From assembly GCA_905372305.1 (NCBI GenBank), contig CAJPOP010000003.1, forward strand, positions 73,369 through 137,368: a stretch of DNA of 64,000 bases. The letters run 5' to 3'. The first letter of the stretch is position 1. Each line of letters begins with the position of its first letter. The stretch comes from Candidatus Saccharimonadota bacterium (GTDB taxonomy: Bacteria; Patescibacteriota; Saccharimonadia; Saccharimonadales; Saccharimonadaceae). This document shows, one piece after another, positions 42,233 through 50,336 of the stretch. The notes beneath the pieces were generated by a model. It made no database searches and was not told the origin of the DNA. It worked only from the letters and a program-made list of their open reading frames with translations. The position numbers and the translations under genes are program-made.

Positions 42233-43135
42233 TTAGTCTAGCGAAGAATCATCACCCTCTTCAGCCTGTTTACGCCTGTCTTGGCCCTGGCGGTCTCTTA
42301 GTTCTGCTACAAATCTAACCATTTCATCAACACGCTCTAATAATTTTGATAAATAGCCCCTATCAACATTCGCCCCAGGTCGTACATTCGCAGCCAGCAA
42401 TATTATTTTCAGCTGGACTTCGTTAACCGAATTGCCAAGTAAAGCTATTTCTTCTTGCGAAGTAGCACTCTCAAGCACCTGAGCTGCATTACCAACTTGA
42501 TTAAGATTATCGCCAGCGAACGACAAACCTGCCTGAAAATCACCAGACGACACCTTTCCCGCCATATCTATACTTTGCATAGCCTTATTCAAGCCCCCTC
42601 TCGCCGACTGCGCTGCCTGAAAGCAATTATCTATCAATTTCCTAAGCTGTTCGCTATTCATTTCCGGCTGCTGTTCATCACCCTGTGTGCTTGCTTCTGG
42701 CTGATCGTCAGATTCACCCGTTTTTACCGCTTTTTCAGGCGGCTGAGAACTTGCATCTGGCGATTCTTTGCCTCCACCCCTTAACGCTGCTAATAAATCA
42801 GCGCGGGCTTTCTCTGGATCCTCTGGACTAGCAGTAGCCTCCTTTTTGCCAGCTCGAGCCAGCCTCGCTCGTAACGCCTCCGCAGGAGACAATGTCTTTG
42901 GAGGGCCGGAACCGTCTTGCGATGTATCCCCTTCCGGAGACGCCACGCCAGACGCCTCTAAAGCCGAGTTCCCTATACCGCGCGAAAGTCTACCCTTATC
43001 TTCTTGCAACGATTCCGGATCAACCGCCGGCGATTCATCAGCCTGAGATTCGCCGTCTGCTGGATATTCTGTTTCTGATGTTTTTTGTTCTTGGTAATCT
43101 CCAGCTGAGTGTTGACCTGGAAACATTTCTGTCAT
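42233..43135 (-). CDS. Unknown acidic protein with helical C-terminal domain
   Basis: 300 residues from the ATG at 43135 (MTEMFPGQHSAGDYQEQ). Residues 1-165 are acidic, Ser/Glu/Pro/Gly-rich and probably disordered, with two short helices (AEALRARLARAGKKE, ARADLLAALRGGGKE). Residues 170-290 are a helical bundle (LRKLIDNCFQAAQSARGG, EVQLKIILLAANVRPG, YLSKLLERVDEMVRF). No family recognised. Expressed from a near-consensus leaderless promoter almost identical to that of the FHA gene upstream. Confidence 0.6.
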   Translation of the reverse strand: MTEMFPGQHSAGDYQEQKTSETEYPADGESQADESPAVDPESLQEDKGRLSRGIGNSALEASGVASPEGDTSQDGSGPPKTLSPAEALRARLARAGKKEATASPEDPEKARADLLAALRGGGKESPDASSQPPEKAVKTGESDDQPEASTQGDEQQPEMNSEQLRKLIDNCFQAAQSARGGLNKAMQSIDMAGKVSSGDFQAGLSFAGDNLNQVGNAAQVLESATSQEEIALLGNSVNEVQLKIILLAANVRPGANVDRGYLSKLLERVDEMVRFVAELRDRQGQDRRKQAEEGDDSSLD

Positions 43136-43142
43136 AAAGTTA

Positions 43143-43171
43143 ATTATAGCAAAAAATAAGCAAAAAGTCAA
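43143..43171 (-). promoter_or_regulatory. Leaderless promoter of the 42233 gene
   Basis: TTGACT (43166-43171), 17-nt spacer, TATAAT (43143-43148), then 7 nt to the ATG. From 3 nt before the -35 to 2 nt after the -10 it matches the promoter at 44513-44541 at 32 of 34 positions. Confidence 0.85.
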
Positions 43172-43206
43172 CTATAAAATAATAAAGATAAGATATAGCA
43201 AATACC

Positions 43207-43788
43207 CTACTCAGAAGAATCTTGTCTGCAACAACTAGCCAAAACAACATGAGCAGCTTCTCTATGCTGACCGTATATTGGAGTGCCATCTTTACGCCTA
43301 TCAGATTCGATATTTTCCTCTAATTCCGGGCTAAATGACCCGTCTATCATTGATAAAGCTAATACCGCTGCATATTCAGGACTTGTCATCTTATCCGGAT
43401 AGCCAGGACGGTTCGAGTGTTTTAGATTGCCAGGATCGTTGTGTTTAACTCGCTCTGGCAAGTCGTCTGGCGATAATTGCCGCATAACTTCAAGTTTTCC
43501 TCCAAAAAACTTCAGTAGCCGGCAGCGCAATAGATGATTCTTCCGAATCTCATTTATCGTCTTCTTAAATCCGTCAAAACCAGTCTCAACGTCGTAAGGA
43601 GCATACTCATCAATGATACTCTTTATATTAGTACCTTCCAGACCTTTAAGCCAGTTCATGGAACTATAAAAACCCTTTATTGAAACTTTATCCCTACCCT
43701 TTATACCTTCGGATAATTGTCGCCGTGCATATGTCTGGTGTGCTTGCTCGCGCTGTTCGTCTGTCGCTGTAGGGCTTAGTATAACGTC
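43207..43788 (-). pseudogene. 3' half of a gene split by an in-frame TGA
   Basis: The frame is open from just after the TGA at 43789-43791 to the stop at 43207 and is the same frame as the FHA gene upstream. The first in-frame ATG is at 43659 and has no well-placed Shine-Dalgarno or -10; the 43 codons before it (LSPTATDEQREQAHQTYARR and on) look coding. C-terminal part: DEYAPYDVETGFDGFKKTIN, SPEYAAVLALSMIDGSFSPE and CCRQDSSE end. No family recognised. Either the 3' part of a broken gene, a readthrough product, or a separate gene with an unusual start. Confidence 0.55.
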
Positions 43789-44505
43789 TCATAACTCTCG
43801 CAAGTTTTTACTTTCCCTTTCTTGAGCTTGCTTCGGAGGCTCGTTAAATCTATTACCATCAATATCCGTTCCAAGCGGCTGCGCCAGAAACTGCATTCTT
43901 TCAGAAAAGTCGCCTAATCTACTTCGCTCTGGCGTCTGGCTTTGTTCTTGGCTACTTGGCGGTATATTTGGCGGTACATAATGCTGCAAACTACCCCATC
44001 CGCCAGAATCGCCCTGATATTCTGGCCTCTCATAAGAAACCACCGTACCGTATGTTGAAGTGTCCTTTATCGTTAGAGTTCCATTCTCGTCAGTAGAAAT
44101 ACATAAATGCCGGCGAGACACAGACGTATTGCTATACAAATTAGGAAACCTATCATGACCCCTGCCTATAACAACCTGATCATCTGACCTGATGCCCTTG
44201 ATACCTGTGATGTTCGCCGGATCGCTTAAATTGTGATGCTCGTCTGATACAACAATATAAGCACATGTTGGATTAATTATATAACCATCATAGACATATT
44301 GATCATTTACCTTAGGCAATTCGCTAACCTTATATATGGATAGCTTAGCCGGTTTCGCTCCTGTCCCCTCAGGATGCTTATCTCTGGCTCCTCCCAATGA
44401 TAACTCAATTTTTGCTGGCGCCTCTTCAACAGAGAAAGACACTTTCTGACCGCGCGAAAGTGATTCTTCAATGATTGTTTTCTCTTCTGGCCTTTTCTGC
44501 TCCAT
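43789..44505 (-). CDS. FHA-domain protein (5' part of split frame)
   Basis: 238 residues from the ATG at 44505 (MEQKRPEEKTIIEESL). Residues ~85-170 form a forkhead-associated domain: VVIGRGHDRFPNLYSNTSVS, RRHLCIS, then LTIKDTSTYGTVV, with the Arg, Ser-Arg-x-His and Thr-Gly-like positions that read phosphothreonine. The tail is Pro/Gln/Glu-rich and ends at TGA. The frame continues beyond the TGA for another 194 codons. A partner Ser/Thr kinase is not in the window. Confidence 0.7.
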   Translation of the reverse strand: MEQKRPEEKTIIEESLSRGQKVSFSVEEAPAKIELSLGGARDKHPEGTGAKPAKLSIYKVSELPKVNDQYVYDGYIINPTCAYIVVSDEHHNLSDPANITGIKGIRSDDQVVIGRGHDRFPNLYSNTSVSRRHLCISTDENGTLTIKDTSTYGTVVSYERPEYQGDSGGWGSLQHYVPPNIPPSSQEQSQTPERSRLGDFSERMQFLAQPLGTDIDGNRFNEPPKQAQERESKNLREL

Positions 44506-44512
44506 AGGTCTA

Positions 44513-44541
44513 GTTATAGCAAAATATAAGCAAAAAGTCAA
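44513..44541 (-). promoter_or_regulatory. Leaderless promoter of the FHA gene
   Basis: TTGACT (44536-44541), 17-nt spacer, TATAAC (44513-44518), 7 nt to the ATG at 44505. The promoter lies inside the longest upstream extension of the frame, which therefore cannot be the real start. Confidence 0.85.
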
Positions 44542-44584
44542 CTACGGCACAACAAACATATGCCCCAGTCAAACACCAAATACA

Positions 44585-44974
44585 CTAAGCTAGGCCAAGA
44601 TGATACTTAATGCGAGACACCACATCACTAATAACTACCTGCGATTTCACCAGATAATCATCAACGCCCAAGCTCTCAGCGCGCTCCTTGTCTTTTGGTT
44701 GACTAAGCGCTGTTAACATGATAATCCGCACATTGGCAGTCTCTGGCGTGTTGCGCAAAATATCCAGCACGTCAAAGCCGCTAATCTTCGGCATCATGGC
44801 GTCGAGCAAAATCAAATCCGGACGATATTCCACTGTCGCTGATAAAGCATCCTCGCCATTATGGACTTCCCTGACGTCAAAACCCTCAAGCTCAAGCCTC
44901 GAACGGTAAACCGCCGACAGCGCCATTTCATCTTCTACTAATAAGATCTTTTTTTTCTGACCGCTCCCATTCAT
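44585..44974 (-). CDS. Response-regulator receiver
   Basis: 129 residues from the ATG at 44974 (MNGSGQKKKILLVEDEMAL). Receiver motifs: LLVEDE, LILLDAMMPKISG (phospho-acceptor Asp), IIMLTAL and DDYLVKSQV (Lys). No output domain. A TAAAAT lies 10 nt upstream of the ATG. No kinase adjoins it; it follows the S41 protease gene by 40 nt and may share its transcript. Confidence 0.85.
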   Translation of the reverse strand: MNGSGQKKKILLVEDEMALSAVYRSRLELEGFDVREVHNGEDALSATVEYRPDLILLDAMMPKISGFDVLDILRNTPETANVRIIMLTALSQPKDKERAESLGVDDYLVKSQVVISDVVSRIKYHLGLA

Positions 44975-45016
44975 AATACTTTTAATTTTAACGGTTATCG
45001 ATAAAAAACACAAGCA

Positions 45017-46189
45017 TTATAAAGATTCGGCTTTTTCCAGTTGCGGATCTTTATCGTTCTTCACATCGTCCGCTGTCAATTCCACTTCCACGTCAGGCTT
45101 AATACCTTCCTTATCAATATTCTTGCCCTTTGGCGTATACCAGCGCGCTTCAGTGACTTTTAGCTGCGAACCGCTAGACAAATCAATCACCACTTGTACG
45201 CTGCCTTTGCCATAACTTTTTTTACCGACTAATTTTGCCTTGCCGTAATCTCGCAGCGCTCCTGCCGTAATCTCGCTGGCACTGGCGCTATTCTCATTAA
45301 TCAGCACGACCGTCTGTATATTCTCTAAAATTGGCGAACCAGTCGAATTCAGAGTCTTGACTGTCTCCGAGCCGCGCCGTTCCGTCAAAACAACTTGGTT
45401 ATTCAGCCATAGCCCCAGCAAGCCCTGCGCCGAATCAACTGTCCCGCCCGGATTATTACGCAAATCCACAATTACTTTCGTCACGCCCCTGTCGATAAAC
45501 TCCCGGGCAGCTTTTCTGGCGGCGCTGACCGTGTCGTCATTAAACCTGCTAACTGTCAATATGCCAATTTTACCGTTAATTCTCGACTCCACCGCCGGCG
45601 CGGTAATATTTTGCCGCACCACGGAGACCTCGTGGACTTGCTGCCCGTTCTGCAGCGTCAACTTAACCGACGTGCCAATTTCGCCGCGAATTTTATCGAC
45701 AACTTTATCAACGCCCCAATCAGCAGCTTCTTCGCCGTTTACTTTCATAATTACTTCGCCAGCCTTTATGCCCGCTTTTTGCGCCGGGCTGTCGTTTAAC
45801 GGCTTGATAATTGTCGGCTTATTATTTCTCAGACCAATCTCTGCGCCGATGCCGCCGCCGATATTGCCGCTTAATGATTTCTTAAACTCCTCGGATTCCT
45901 TCGGGTCCATATACGACGTATGCTTGTCGCCGACAGCAGCCACCAAACCCCGGCTGGCGCCGTAAATTAACTTTTGCGTATCCAGTTTGCCGTCATAATT
46001 CGCCGCCAGTTGCTGGTATGTCTCTTGAACGCTAGACAAATCAATCGTTTTATTAGACGCGCGCATCCCAAACATCGGCGCGGCTGCCGCAAAAATTGTT
46101 TCATAGCGAGTCCCCGCCGCAAAGCTAACAATCGCCACGATAATCACTACCAAAAACTGAACCGACTGGCTTTTTTTTCTCTCCGTCAT
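45017..46189 (-). CDS. S41 carboxy-terminal processing protease (CtpA-like)
   Basis: 390 residues. N-terminal transmembrane anchor (about 8-25), PDZ domain (about 100-185, GGIGAEIGLRNNKPTIIKPL, AGIKAGEVIMKVNG), then the protease with VIVDLRNNPGGTV, catalytic Ser in NENSASASEITAGAL and Lys in VGKKSYGKGSVQ. An extracytoplasmic Ser-Lys protease that often trims peptidoglycan enzymes; its place directly after a CHAP hydrolase gene suggests the same here. TATAAT is 8 nt before the ATG. Confidence 0.92.
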   Translation of the reverse strand: MTERKKSQSVQFLVVIIVAIVSFAAGTRYETIFAAAAPMFGMRASNKTIDLSSVQETYQQLAANYDGKLDTQKLIYGASRGLVAAVGDKHTSYMDPKESEEFKKSLSGNIGGGIGAEIGLRNNKPTIIKPLNDSPAQKAGIKAGEVIMKVNGEEAADWGVDKVVDKIRGEIGTSVKLTLQNGQQVHEVSVVRQNITAPAVESRINGKIGILTVSRFNDDTVSAARKAAREFIDRGVTKVIVDLRNNPGGTVDSAQGLLGLWLNNQVVLTERRGSETVKTLNSTGSPILENIQTVVLINENSASASEITAGALRDYGKAKLVGKKSYGKGSVQVVIDLSSGSQLKVTEARWYTPKGKNIDKEGIKPDVEVELTADDVKNDKDPQLEKAESL

Positions 46190-46207
46190 ATCATTGCATT
46201 ATACAAC

Positions 46208-46240
46208 AAAACGCCCGGTTAGCGCGAGCGTTTTATGTTA
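46208..46240 (-). terminator. Terminator after the CHAP hydrolase gene
   Basis: Minus-strand stem aaaacgctcg / cgggcgtttt (46208-46234) with a 7-nt loop and one G-U pair, followed by TTTTG. It lies about 19 nt after the stop and in front of the -10 of the S41 gene. Confidence 0.75.
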
Positions 46241-46252
46241 ATAGAGGCTATT

Positions 46253-47389
46253 TTAGAAATAAACGTATGTCAAACCGGAAGCTGAACGCGTATAATATCG
46301 GTATAATCCATCCCAAGCAAAGTTGTAGTCACTCACTGTAATTGTACCGTCGCCATTAACCGATTCAACATACATGACGTGGCCGTAAGTGCCGACGCTC
46401 ATCACTGCCGCTGCGCCAGCTTTTGGCGTCGAGCCGCTGGGGATGCCATGACGCGCTGCTGTTGACGGCCACTGGTTAGCATTGCCCGCGCCGCCAAAAT
46501 GCGGCACATACCGGCCAGTACTATGGATTTTCCAAGCCACATAGCTCACACACTCGCGCGTATACAACCCCCACGGGTCAACATAAGCATCCAGCGGTGC
46601 ATTCGCCCAAACACCCGGATAACCGCCGCCGCCTGGAATACCGCCCGGGATTGATACACCATTACCAAGGGCACGCCGGTTGGCTGCCGCTTGTTCCTCG
46701 CGAAGCTTAGCGACCTCGCTGTTACGCTTTTGCGCTAGTGCTGAATAAGCGTTTTGGTCGTTCTTAGTATCGGCAACCAGTTTAGCTTTCTCCGACTGTT
46801 TGGACGACAAAACATTGCGCTGCGCTTCTTGGTCTCTAAGCGTATTTTCGACCAGTTTTTTATTCTCTTCCAATTTCTTTTGGAGCGCCTTAATCTCCTT
46901 GATTTTACCGTTCAGCGACGTCCTCAGCGAGCTGCGCTGCTCTTGCTTATCAATGTAATCTCCTATGCTATTTGAGCTGGCCAGCATTTCCAACGGTGAA
47001 ATCTGATCATCAACATGCATATCCGCCAGGACCTGGCCCATCGCCTTGCGTCTTTGTTTTATCAATATCTCATTTCTCTTTATCTGCGCATTCAGATTAT
47101 CTATTTTCTTTTGGCTGTCAGCGATCTGCCCCTGGATGGTAGTAATCTGGCTATTTATTTTATCCAGCTCAGATTGCAAATTATCCGCCATTTCACCCAA
47201 ACGGGACGCCTCGGAATTATATTTGCTGGCTTCTTGTTCTTTTGCTTTGATTTCTGCCTCGTAATCACGAGCAAAAACATGCGAACCCAAGGCGAGAACA
47301 CCTGAGCCTGCAACCAACACAGCCACCGCCACCAGGGCTGCCCTGCTGGCTAATGAATCTGAAATTGGCGTGGTGGACCGTAATTTCAT
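46253..47389 (-). CDS. Coiled-coil CHAP-domain peptidoglycan hydrolase (PcsB-like)
   Basis: 378 residues. Signal/anchor segment at about 15-36, then a long coiled coil (40-235, with repeated heptads such as LQSELDKINSQITTIQGQI), a Gly/Pro linker and a C-terminal CHAP domain with Cys in RECVSYVAWKI (near 277) and His in GHVMYVESV. This is the architecture of PcsB/EnvC-type hydrolases activated by FtsEX. ftsX and ftsE lie immediately upstream on the same strand, strengthening the link. Confidence 0.88.
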   Translation of the reverse strand: MKLRSTTPISDSLASRAALVAVAVLVAGSGVLALGSHVFARDYEAEIKAKEQEASKYNSEASRLGEMADNLQSELDKINSQITTIQGQIADSQKKIDNLNAQIKRNEILIKQRRKAMGQVLADMHVDDQISPLEMLASSNSIGDYIDKQEQRSSLRTSLNGKIKEIKALQKKLEENKKLVENTLRDQEAQRNVLSSKQSEKAKLVADTKNDQNAYSALAQKRNSEVAKLREEQAAANRRALGNGVSIPGGIPGGGGYPGVWANAPLDAYVDPWGLYTRECVSYVAWKIHSTGRYVPHFGGAGNANQWPSTAARHGIPSGSTPKAGAAAVMSVGTYGHVMYVESVNGDGTITVSDYNFAWDGLYRYYTRSASGLTYVYF

Positions 47390-47395
47390 ACCTAT

Positions 47396-47425
47396 ATGTT
47401 AGCACAAGCATGATAGCGTTGTCAA
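47396..47425 (-). promoter_or_regulatory. Promoter of the CHAP hydrolase gene
   Basis: TTGACA (47420-47425), 18-nt spacer, TAACAT (47396-47401), 6 nt to the ATG. Gives a leaderless transcript separate from ftsEX. Confidence 0.65.
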
Positions 47426-47471
47426 CAAGATTTGAACGACTTTAAAAAGAAACACCCTTTTAGCCTAAAAA

Positions 47472-48467
47472 CTACAACTTCAAATATTTGCGCGTGGCAA
47501 TCCATGAGGAGACTACGCCGATGAATGCACCGATGACAATCATCGCTAAAAGTACCAGACCGACGTACATGGTTAGGCTACTAAGCAAACCCTCCGCCGG
47601 AATGCCGTATCTGGTCATCGGCTCACGAACAAAGAACAGCAAGCTGTAGCCGGCGATCGTCGCGATAATTGCTGCGATAAATCCGTACATTACCGCTTCT
47701 ACGATAAACGGCCCGCGGATAAAACTCCTTTCAGCGCCGATCAGCTTCATCATTTGAATTTCGTCTTTCCTATTAAAGATTGCCATGCGAATCGTATTAA
47801 AAACAACCAGCGAGGAAATCACCACGAACACCACAGTAGCAATTGAGCCGCCAATACTTGCCAAATGCACCCAGTCGCCAACGGTTTTCAGCGCTTGCTG
47901 GCGGTCGCCGCTAAACGACGGCTCTTGGCGCGGATCTTTGTATTTTTTATACAATTTGTCAGTTTTAATAAAATTCTCCAGAGATTTCTGATTATTCAAA
48001 TCTTCTACCGAGATTCGCAGCGTCGCCGACATTTCATTGCTAGATTCTTTAATAGCCTCCAATGCCTCTGGGTCATCCTCATACTGCTTGGCTTGCTGAT
48101 CGCGCGCCTCCTCGGCAGAAACGTATTTTACGCCAATCACATTATCCAATTTGGCAATCCGCGACTTGATAGCATTAATTTCTTTTTCCGGCGTATCGCC
48201 CTTTAGGTAAATCGACATGTCAGCTTGTTTAGAGATATTGGATGCCGTGTCTAATAAAATTTGGCGGGCGGACATCGTCATAAAAACAATCAAAAGCGTG
48301 ATACTCATCACCGCAGTAGCAGCAACCGTCAGCCAAGCATTGCGGCTAAAACTATTAATACCGTAGCGGCACATTCTGACAAACGTCAACCAGCCGCGCC
48401 GGCGCTGTTTGATACGAACTGCCTCCTTTGAGGATACGGGTTTTTTCCTTGTCTTTGCCTTTGTCAT
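47472..48467 (-). CDS. ftsX: Cell-division protein FtsX
   Basis: 331 residues: basic N-terminus, TM1 (about 45-67), a large external loop (68-205), then three TM helices. The first helix region WLTFVRMCRYGINSFSRNAW and the C-terminal GVVSSWIATRKYLKL are typical. With FtsE it transmits ATP hydrolysis to periplasmic or extracellular hydrolases. Starts 4 nt inside ftsE. Confidence 0.92.
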   Translation of the reverse strand: MTKAKTRKKPVSSKEAVRIKQRRRGWLTFVRMCRYGINSFSRNAWLTVAATAVMSITLLIVFMTMSARQILLDTASNISKQADMSIYLKGDTPEKEINAIKSRIAKLDNVIGVKYVSAEEARDQQAKQYEDDPEALEAIKESSNEMSATLRISVEDLNNQKSLENFIKTDKLYKKYKDPRQEPSFSGDRQQALKTVGDWVHLASIGGSIATVVFVVISSLVVFNTIRMAIFNRKDEIQMMKLIGAERSFIRGPFIVEAVMYGFIAAIIATIAGYSLLFFVREPMTRYGIPAEGLLSSLTMYVGLVLLAMIVIGAFIGVVSSWIATRKYLKL

Positions 48468-49147
48468 TGCTTATAGCTTCCTTTTGCTTGGTCAGAAGTA
48501 ATCTTACCGTGATCAATGGTAATAACGCGCCGCTTCAACCGGTTAACAATCTCCACGTTGTGCGTCGTTAAAATCACTGTCGTGCCGTATTTATTAATTT
48601 TTTCCAGCAAGCGCACGATATCCCAGCTGTGTTTCGGATCCAGGTTGCCAGTTGGCTCGTCAGCGATCAGAATTTTCGGTTGGCGTACCACCGCTCTAGC
48701 AATCGCCACCCGCTGCTGCTCGCCGCCAGACAACTGATTCGGAAATTGTTTTTCCTTGCCTTTCAAGCCCACTAGTTCAATCACTTTCGGCACGGTTGAT
48801 TTAATTTCGCGGTTAGTCATCCCGGCAATTTCCAGCGCAAACGCGATATTCTCAAATACTGTCCGATTTGGCAGCAGCTTAAAATCCTGAAACACCACGC
48901 CAATCTTACGGCGCAGCAACGGAATGTGCTTATCTTTCAAATTGTCATAATCAATACCGCCAACGACGATTTTCCCGGAACTTGGCTTTTCCTCGCGCGT
49001 CAGGAGTTTTAATAGCGTCGATTTACCAGCGCCAGAAGTACCAACAATAATCACAAACTCGCCAGCACTAACATGAATACTCGCCCGATTTAAGGCTGGC
49101 TTATTATTCTTCCCGTAATTCTTCGTCACCCTATCTAACAGAATCAT
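48464..49147 (-). CDS. ftsE: Cell-division ATPase FtsE
   Basis: 227 residues. ABC ATPase: Walker A GTSGAGKSTLLKLL (about 37-50), Q-loop VFQDFKLLP, signature LSGGEQQRVAIARA, Walker B ILIADEPTGNLD, His in TTHNVE. F-Q-D-F-K-L-L is characteristic of FtsE. TATAAT lies 8 nt before the ATG. Overlaps ftsX by 4 nt. Confidence 0.94.
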   Translation of the reverse strand: MILLDRVTKNYGKNNKPALNRASIHVSAGEFVIIVGTSGAGKSTLLKLLTREEKPSSGKIVVGGIDYDNLKDKHIPLLRRKIGVVFQDFKLLPNRTVFENIAFALEIAGMTNREIKSTVPKVIELVGLKGKEKQFPNQLSGGEQQRVAIARAVVRQPKILIADEPTGNLDPKHSWDIVRLLEKINKYGTTVILTTHNVEIVNRLKRRVITIDHGKITSDQAKGSYKQ

Positions 49148-49195
49148 CAGGCAATATTATAGCATAAACTGTATTCTGGCCGCAAACTGCTGCTA

Positions 49196-50272
49196 TCACT
49201 GGGTTTTTCGCAAGTACGCCTCAATAAACTCATCGATATCCCCATCCAGCACCCCTTGAGCATTGCGGTTCTCGTGCTTAGTACGCGTATCCTTGACCAG
49301 TGTGTATGGGTGCAGGACATAATTTCTAATCTGGCTACCCCAGTTAGCCGACTCGCCGGCCCTGAGATCAGACAGGGTTTCGGCATGTTGCTCCAGCTTC
49401 ATTGCCAGCAACTTGGAGCGCAAGATCTTCAGCGCCGTTTCTTTGTTCTGAATCTGCGAGCGCTCGTTCTGAATCGCCACGGTAATACCCGTCGGCACAT
49501 GCGTCACCCGCACCGCCGAATCAGTCGTATTCACGCCCTGGCCGCCCTTGCCGCCCGAACGATAGACATCAATCCTCAGATCATTCGGGTCAATCGCAAT
49601 CTCATCCGGCGTATCAATCTTTGGTAGCACTTCCACCAGCGCGAAGCTAGTCTGGCGCAGATTATCAGCATTAAACGGACTGAGGCGCACCAGCCGATGC
49701 ACGCCATTTTCTGAGCGTAATTTTCCATAGGCAAACGGCCCAGAGATCTCCAGCACCGCCGTCTTTATCCCAGCGTCATCATTGGTCGAACGCTCCAGCG
49801 TGTCAACTTTCATCCCCGACTTCTCCGTCCAGCGCAGATACATCCGCTCCAGCATGGCTGCAAAGTCCTGAGCATCCAGCCCGCCTACGCCGGCCGAAAT
49901 CCGCACCACCGCCTCGCGGTTGTCGTACGGACCGCTGAATAGCAGATCAGTCTTGCGCCGGGTAAACTCCTGCTCCAGCGCCACCACCTGCGCCTCAAAC
50001 TCCGGCAGTAGATCATCATCGCCCAGCTCCATCAGCTCAGCGATATCCGCCAGCTGCACCCCCAGCGTCTGCCACGGCTCAACTGTCTGGCGCAAGCTAG
50101 CCGCCTTTTTGGCTAGCGCCTGCGCCTCGTCCGGATTATGCCAAATCTCCGGCTGGTTAAGCCGCTCGTCTAATTCCGCCAAGTTTTGCTCCAAATCAGC
50201 AAATTTCAACGCCGTTTTGGCCTGCACAATTTCCCTTTTCAGCTCTCCAATTTTCTTTTTTAGCGGTTGCAT
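49196..50272 (-). CDS. prfB: Peptide chain release factor 2
   Basis: 358 residues. RF2-specific SPF tripeptide (LVRLSPFNADNLRQTSFA) and the catalytic GGQ in RSGGKGGQGVNTTDSAVR. Decodes UGA and UAA. The frame is continuous from the ATG, so the +1 programmed frameshift found in many prfB genes is absent. Its presence shows that UGA is a stop codon here. TACAAT is 7 nt before the ATG. Confidence 0.95.
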   Translation of the reverse strand: MQPLKKKIGELKREIVQAKTALKFADLEQNLAELDERLNQPEIWHNPDEAQALAKKAASLRQTVEPWQTLGVQLADIAELMELGDDDLLPEFEAQVVALEQEFTRRKTDLLFSGPYDNREAVVRISAGVGGLDAQDFAAMLERMYLRWTEKSGMKVDTLERSTNDDAGIKTAVLEISGPFAYGKLRSENGVHRLVRLSPFNADNLRQTSFALVEVLPKIDTPDEIAIDPNDLRIDVYRSGGKGGQGVNTTDSAVRVTHVPTGITVAIQNERSQIQNKETALKILRSKLLAMKLEQHAETLSDLRAGESANWGSQIRNYVLHPYTLVKDTRTKHENRNAQGVLDGDIDEFIEAYLRKTQ

Positions 50273-50336
50273 ATCCTATATTGTACCATTTTTAGTAGCC
50301 ACTTCTCTGCTGGAAACTAGATTATATTTATCAAAA

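Noticed and set aside
42233..43135. WH2-like actin-binding motif (ADLLAALRGGGKE) in the acidic protein
   Set aside because: Too short and degenerate; helical Ala/Leu-rich segments give such matches by chance.
43207..44505. UGA recoded as glycine, as in Gracilibacteria and Absconditabacteria
   Set aside because: prfB (RF2) is present and TGA ends other genes correctly, for example the methyltransferase at 41820 and the 15098 gene.
49196..50272. Programmed +1 frameshift in prfB
   Set aside because: The frame is continuous from the ATG with no internal TGA or slippery CTT-T site, so none is needed.
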